A stretch of 7,782 nucleotides of DNA from GCA-2717185 sp964386465 (GTDB lineage: Bacteria > Pseudomonadota > Alphaproteobacteria > UBA8366 > GCA-2717185), in NCBI GenBank assembly GCA_964386465.1, contig CAYLTU010000274.1, positions 1 through 7,782 of the forward strand. Reading direction: 5' to 3'. A program made the translations under genes and the position numbers. Of the stretch, positions 5,591-7,782 are shown in pieces. The notes under the pieces were generated by a model that saw only the letters and a list, made by a program, of their open reading frames with translations, did no database searches and was not told the DNA's origin. Position 1 is the stretch's first letter. Every line of letters starts with the position of its first letter.

Positions 5591-5731
5591 GGCGGTTCTT
5601 GTCCCTCGAAACATCTCGCGCGCGCGTCCAGCATAGGGAGCGGCGCGATGCGCGGGCAAGCGGTGAAAATCCGGAACGGCCGGCGCCTTCATGAAACGAA
5701 GGACAGCCCCTCGGGACAGGAGATGGCCAAC
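5591..5731. other. Divergent intergenic region
   Basis: Start region shared by the minus-strand amidohydrolase gene and the plus-strand cyclase gene. It is GC-rich with no clear -35/-10 pair for the amidohydrolase and no terminator. The part from 5732 on belongs to the leader repeated before the second cyclase gene. Confidence 0.35.
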
Positions 5732-5797
5732 CCCCGAAGTCGGCGCTAGCGGTTATCTCTCTATGATTCCACACGTCGCCACGGCTACACTCCCACC
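5732..5797 (+). promoter_or_regulatory. Conserved cyclase leader, copy 1, with TATGAT box
   Basis: These 66 bp before the cyclase ATG recur at 7661-7726 with two mismatches. TATGAT (5762-5767) is a good -10 candidate 30 bp before the ATG; no matching -35 is seen. The ATG is preceded by CCACC, with no Shine-Dalgarno sequence; GGAGGG lies just inside the coding region instead. Conservation suggests a shared promoter or regulator site, or a recent duplication. Confidence 0.45.
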
Positions 5798-7564
5798 ATG
5801 TCGGAGGGAAACCAACGTAGGTTAGCGGCCATCGTGTCCGTTGATGTTGTCGGCTATTCGCGCCTTATAGGGGTGGACGAAACCGGCACTCTTGCAGCAT
5901 TGAACGCACACCGTTCTGAACTAATCGATCCGCTTGTCATCAAGCATGGTGGACGCATCGTCAAAACAATGGGCGACGGCCTTCTACTGGAGTTCCCATC
6001 CGTCGTCGCAGCCGTTGAATGCGTAATAGCGGCACAGGAAGGGATGGCGGAGCGCAATGCCGGTATGGATGCGGATAGGGCCATCCAATTCCGGGTCGGT
6101 GTCCACCTGGGCGATGTAATCGTTGAAGGCGACGATATCTTCGGCGACGGTGTGAACGTCGCAGCGCGCTTAGAAGGATTGTCTGAAACCAATGGGGTGG
6201 CGTTATCGGACGACGCCTATCGACAGGTCCGTGATCGTATGGATGCCGACTGGGAGGATTCCGGCGAGCACAGCGTCAAGAACATCAGCCGTCCTATCCA
6301 AGTTTGGCGTTGGACGACAGCTGAACCAAAAGGTATCGATCACTCTGCAGACGATCGCGAAGCACTGAAGCTGCCCGATAAACCGTCGATTGCCATCTTA
6401 CCGTTCGAAAATATGTCGGGTGACCCAGAACAGGAATATTTCGCGGACGGGATCACGGAAGATATCATTACGGCCTTGTCCAAGTTTCGCTGGTTCTTCG
6501 TCACCGCGCGCAATTCATCCTTCTCCTATAGGGGAACCGCGACCGACGTAAAACAGATCGGTAAAGAACTCGGTGTCAGGTACGTACTGGAAGGCAGCGT
6601 ACGAAAATCGGGGAATCGTGTCCGAATTACAGCACAGCTGATTGAAGCGGAAAACGGCAACCACATCTGGGCCGAACGCTACGACCGTGAATTAGCCGAC
6701 ATCTTCGAACTACAGGACGAAATAACCTTGACCATCGCCGCAGCGGTTGAACCCGAGCTTGCGGGTTCGGAACGTAGCCGCGCTTTGTACAAACCGACCA
6801 ATGATCTAAAGGCATGGGACTTCTACCAGCGCGGTTTGGCGAAACTCTGGCAACTGGACAAGGAAAATACGGCAGAAGGTGCCGGGTTCATGCGCGAAGC
6901 CGTGTCGATGGATCCGCGGTTCGGTCAGGCCTACGCTTATCTCGCTTTCGTCGATTTTTGGGATGTTGTTTTGGGCTGGACGGAGGATCGCGAAAGAACT
7001 CTTCGGCAAGGAATAGCTAATGCTCAGAAAGCGATATCAATTGATCAACGAGACTATATCGCCCATTGGGCTTTAGGCAGGTTGCACAACGCAAATGGCA
7101 ATCAACAATCGGCGATCAGCGAATTGGAGACTTCGATTAGCATTAATCCGAATTTCGTCCACGCCTATCACGGGCTATGCACAGTTCATACGCATTTAGG
7201 CCATCCTGAGAAAGCAATCGAGTATGCTGACATGGCTATTAGGTTAAGTCCGAATGACCCGCTCATGTGGACGTTCGTTGCCTATAAGGGCATGGCGTAC
7301 GCCATCCTCGGAAAGTTCGAAAAGGCGATCGAGCTTTTGGAGCACGCGTGTCGCTACCCGACGGTTCAGTGCCTTCCTCCAGCGTTGCTCGCCGCATACT
7401 ATGCCCTTGTCGGCCGCAAAGAAGATGCCGCCGCTTCACTCGCGCATGCGCGTAGTCTCGAACCGACCCTCTCGTTAAAAGTCATGCAGGATTTCTTAGT
7501 GGCGTCCGACGATACGGTGTTTGAAAAATGCTATGAAGGCTTTCGGATAGCCGGGCTTATGTAA
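5798..7564 (+). CDS. Class III adenylate/guanylate cyclase with TolB-like and TPR regions
   Basis: A 588-residue cytosolic protein. Residues 7-170 form a class III cyclase domain that makes cAMP or cGMP from NTP. It has RRLAAIVSVDVVGYSRL (metal Asp16), GGRIVKTMGDGLLLEF (Lys54, metal Asp60), FRVGVHLGDV, and GDDIFGDGVNVAARLEGL with the transition-state residues Asn120 and Arg124. All catalytic positions look intact. Residues 195-320 (KPSIAILPFENMSGDPEQEY ... FADGITEDIITALSKF ... VRYVLEGSVRKSGNRVRIT) match the TolB-like N-terminal domain usual in such proteins. Residues 340-560 are helical TPR-type repeats (AISIDQRDYIAHWALGRLHN; IRLSPNDP). The C-terminal part probably senses or binds partners. 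No membrane segment. The start is fixed by the family N-terminus. A second copy begins at 7727, so this is a tandem paralog set. Its codons look more AT-rich than the copy-2 start. Confidence 0.93.
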   Translation: MSEGNQRRLAAIVSVDVVGYSRLIGVDETGTLAALNAHRSELIDPLVIKHGGRIVKTMGDGLLLEFPSVVAAVECVIAAQEGMAERNAGMDADRAIQFRVGVHLGDVIVEGDDIFGDGVNVAARLEGLSETNGVALSDDAYRQVRDRMDADWEDSGEHSVKNISRPIQVWRWTTAEPKGIDHSADDREALKLPDKPSIAILPFENMSGDPEQEYFADGITEDIITALSKFRWFFVTARNSSFSYRGTATDVKQIGKELGVRYVLEGSVRKSGNRVRITAQLIEAENGNHIWAERYDRELADIFELQDEITLTIAAAVEPELAGSERSRALYKPTNDLKAWDFYQRGLAKLWQLDKENTAEGAGFMREAVSMDPRFGQAYAYLAFVDFWDVVLGWTEDRERTLRQGIANAQKAISIDQRDYIAHWALGRLHNANGNQQSAISELETSISINPNFVHAYHGLCTVHTHLGHPEKAIEYADMAIRLSPNDPLMWTFVAYKGMAYAILGKFEKAIELLEHACRYPTVQCLPPALLAAYYALVGRKEDAAASLAHARSLEPTLSLKVMQDFLVASDDTVFEKCYEGFRIAGLM

Positions 7565-7588
7565 TGTCTGCAACGGGTCTAATAAAGC

Positions 7589-7649
7589 TTGTCGGACACC
7601 TGCCGAACGATCTCGTGGCTGACCCCAACGCACGGCAGGTGTCCGACAA
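7589..7649. repeat. 17-bp perfect inverted repeat between the two cyclase genes
   Basis: TTGTCGGACACCTGCCG (7589-7605) and CGGCAGGTGTCCGACAA (7633-7649) are exact reverse complements separated by 27 bp. It lies 24 bp after the cyclase stop. No T-run follows on either strand, so it is not a classical terminator, although such a stem could stop transcription or protect the 3' end. It could also be a small mobile palindromic element, with the arms as ends. Confidence 0.7.
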
Positions 7650-7660
7650 CCCTTCAAAAT

Positions 7661-7726
7661 CCCCGAAGTCGGCGCTAGCGGTTATCTCTCTATGATTCCG
7701 CACGTCGCCACGGCTACACTGCCACC
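7661..7726 (+). promoter_or_regulatory. Conserved cyclase leader, copy 2
   Basis: Matches 5732-5797 at 64 of 66 positions, including TATGAT at 7691-7696. It begins 11 bp after the inverted repeat. The shared left boundary is sharp: sequence before 7661 and before 5732 is unrelated. Confidence 0.45.
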
Positions 7727-7782
7727 ATGTCGGAGGGGACCCAACGCAGGCTCGCGGCCATCGTATCCGCTGACGTTGTCGG
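7727..7782 (+). CDS. Second class III cyclase paralog, 5' end only
   Basis: The window ends 56 bp into this gene. The 18 full codons read MSEGTQRRLAAIVSADVV, differing from the first cyclase (MSEGNQRRLAAIVSVDVV) at two residues. It contains the first metal-binding Asp of class III cyclases. Of eight base differences from copy 1, seven have G or C here and A or T there, so this copy fits the GC-rich background better. Whether the TolB-like and TPR parts follow cannot be seen. Confidence 0.85.
   Translation, partial: MSEGTQRRLAAIVSADVV

Noticed and set aside
4410..5774. 454-residue minus-strand frame and 329-residue plus-strand frame over the amidohydrolase gene
   Set aside because: Arg-rich or low-complexity shadow translations; the amidohydrolase frame carries all family motifs.
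7589..7649. Intrinsic terminator after the cyclase gene
   Set aside because: The stem is perfect but the spacer is 27 bp and no T-run follows on either strand, so it is reported as an inverted repeat instead.

Overview
The window looks like accessory-rich chromosomal DNA from a fairly GC-rich alphaproteobacterium. Pointers are a class III cyclase of the cyclase/TolB-like/TPR type in at least two adjacent copies, an ACMSD-type amidohydrolase, a DHDPS-family aldolase, a ParDE module and a short palindromic repeat of the interspersed kind common in alphaproteobacteria. This placement is an inference from gene content and base composition, because no marker gene is present.

Layout. 1-473: a short unrecognised ORF (178-378) behind hairpin-forming and REP-like sequence. 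474-1253 (minus): an uncharacterised 259-residue protein with a C-C-H ... N-x-V-L-L-P-x-P-L-K core resembling a divergent HNH nuclease, visibly more AT-rich than its neighbours. 1377-2339 (minus): a DHDPS/NAL-family aldolase, with a probable CoA-transferase 3' remnant just upstream (about 2430-2575). 2774-3389 (plus): a ParD-like antitoxin followed by a ParE toxin gene broken near its 5' end by a palindromic insert of about 65 bp. 3480-3746 (minus): a small cysteine-containing single-pass membrane protein. 3814-4341 (minus): a TlpA/ResA-like thioredoxin-fold protein. 4490-5590 (minus): an amidohydrolase. 5798-7564 (plus): a cyclase with TolB-like and TPR regions. From 7727: the start of a second, related cyclase preceded by an almost identical leader.

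Main observation. In the thioredoxin-like gene the reading frame is open on both sides of a single in-frame TGA (4138-4140). That TGA falls exactly on the first redox cysteine of the WCxxC motif, giving W-[TGA]-A-A-C. A hairpin with a 6-bp perfect stem and a 5-nt loop whose second base is G begins 15 nt after the TGA, which fits the general bacterial SECIS pattern. The simplest reading is a selenoprotein with a UxxC active site that ordinary gene callers would split into two pieces or call a pseudogene. A point nonsense mutation is the alternative and cannot be excluded without the rest of the genome (selA, selB, selC, selD).

Other points of interest are the orphaned antitoxin beside a repeat-disrupted toxin, the cyclase duplication whose non-coding leader is better conserved than the coding start, a 17-bp perfect inverted repeat between the two cyclase genes, and recurring short motifs (TTACGGTGAC; ATTAAYTTCGGGGT) around the AT-rich 474-1253 gene. 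The genes do not form one obvious pathway. The thioredoxin-like gene and the small cysteine-containing membrane protein lie in the same direction 67 bp apart and are the likeliest functional pair.
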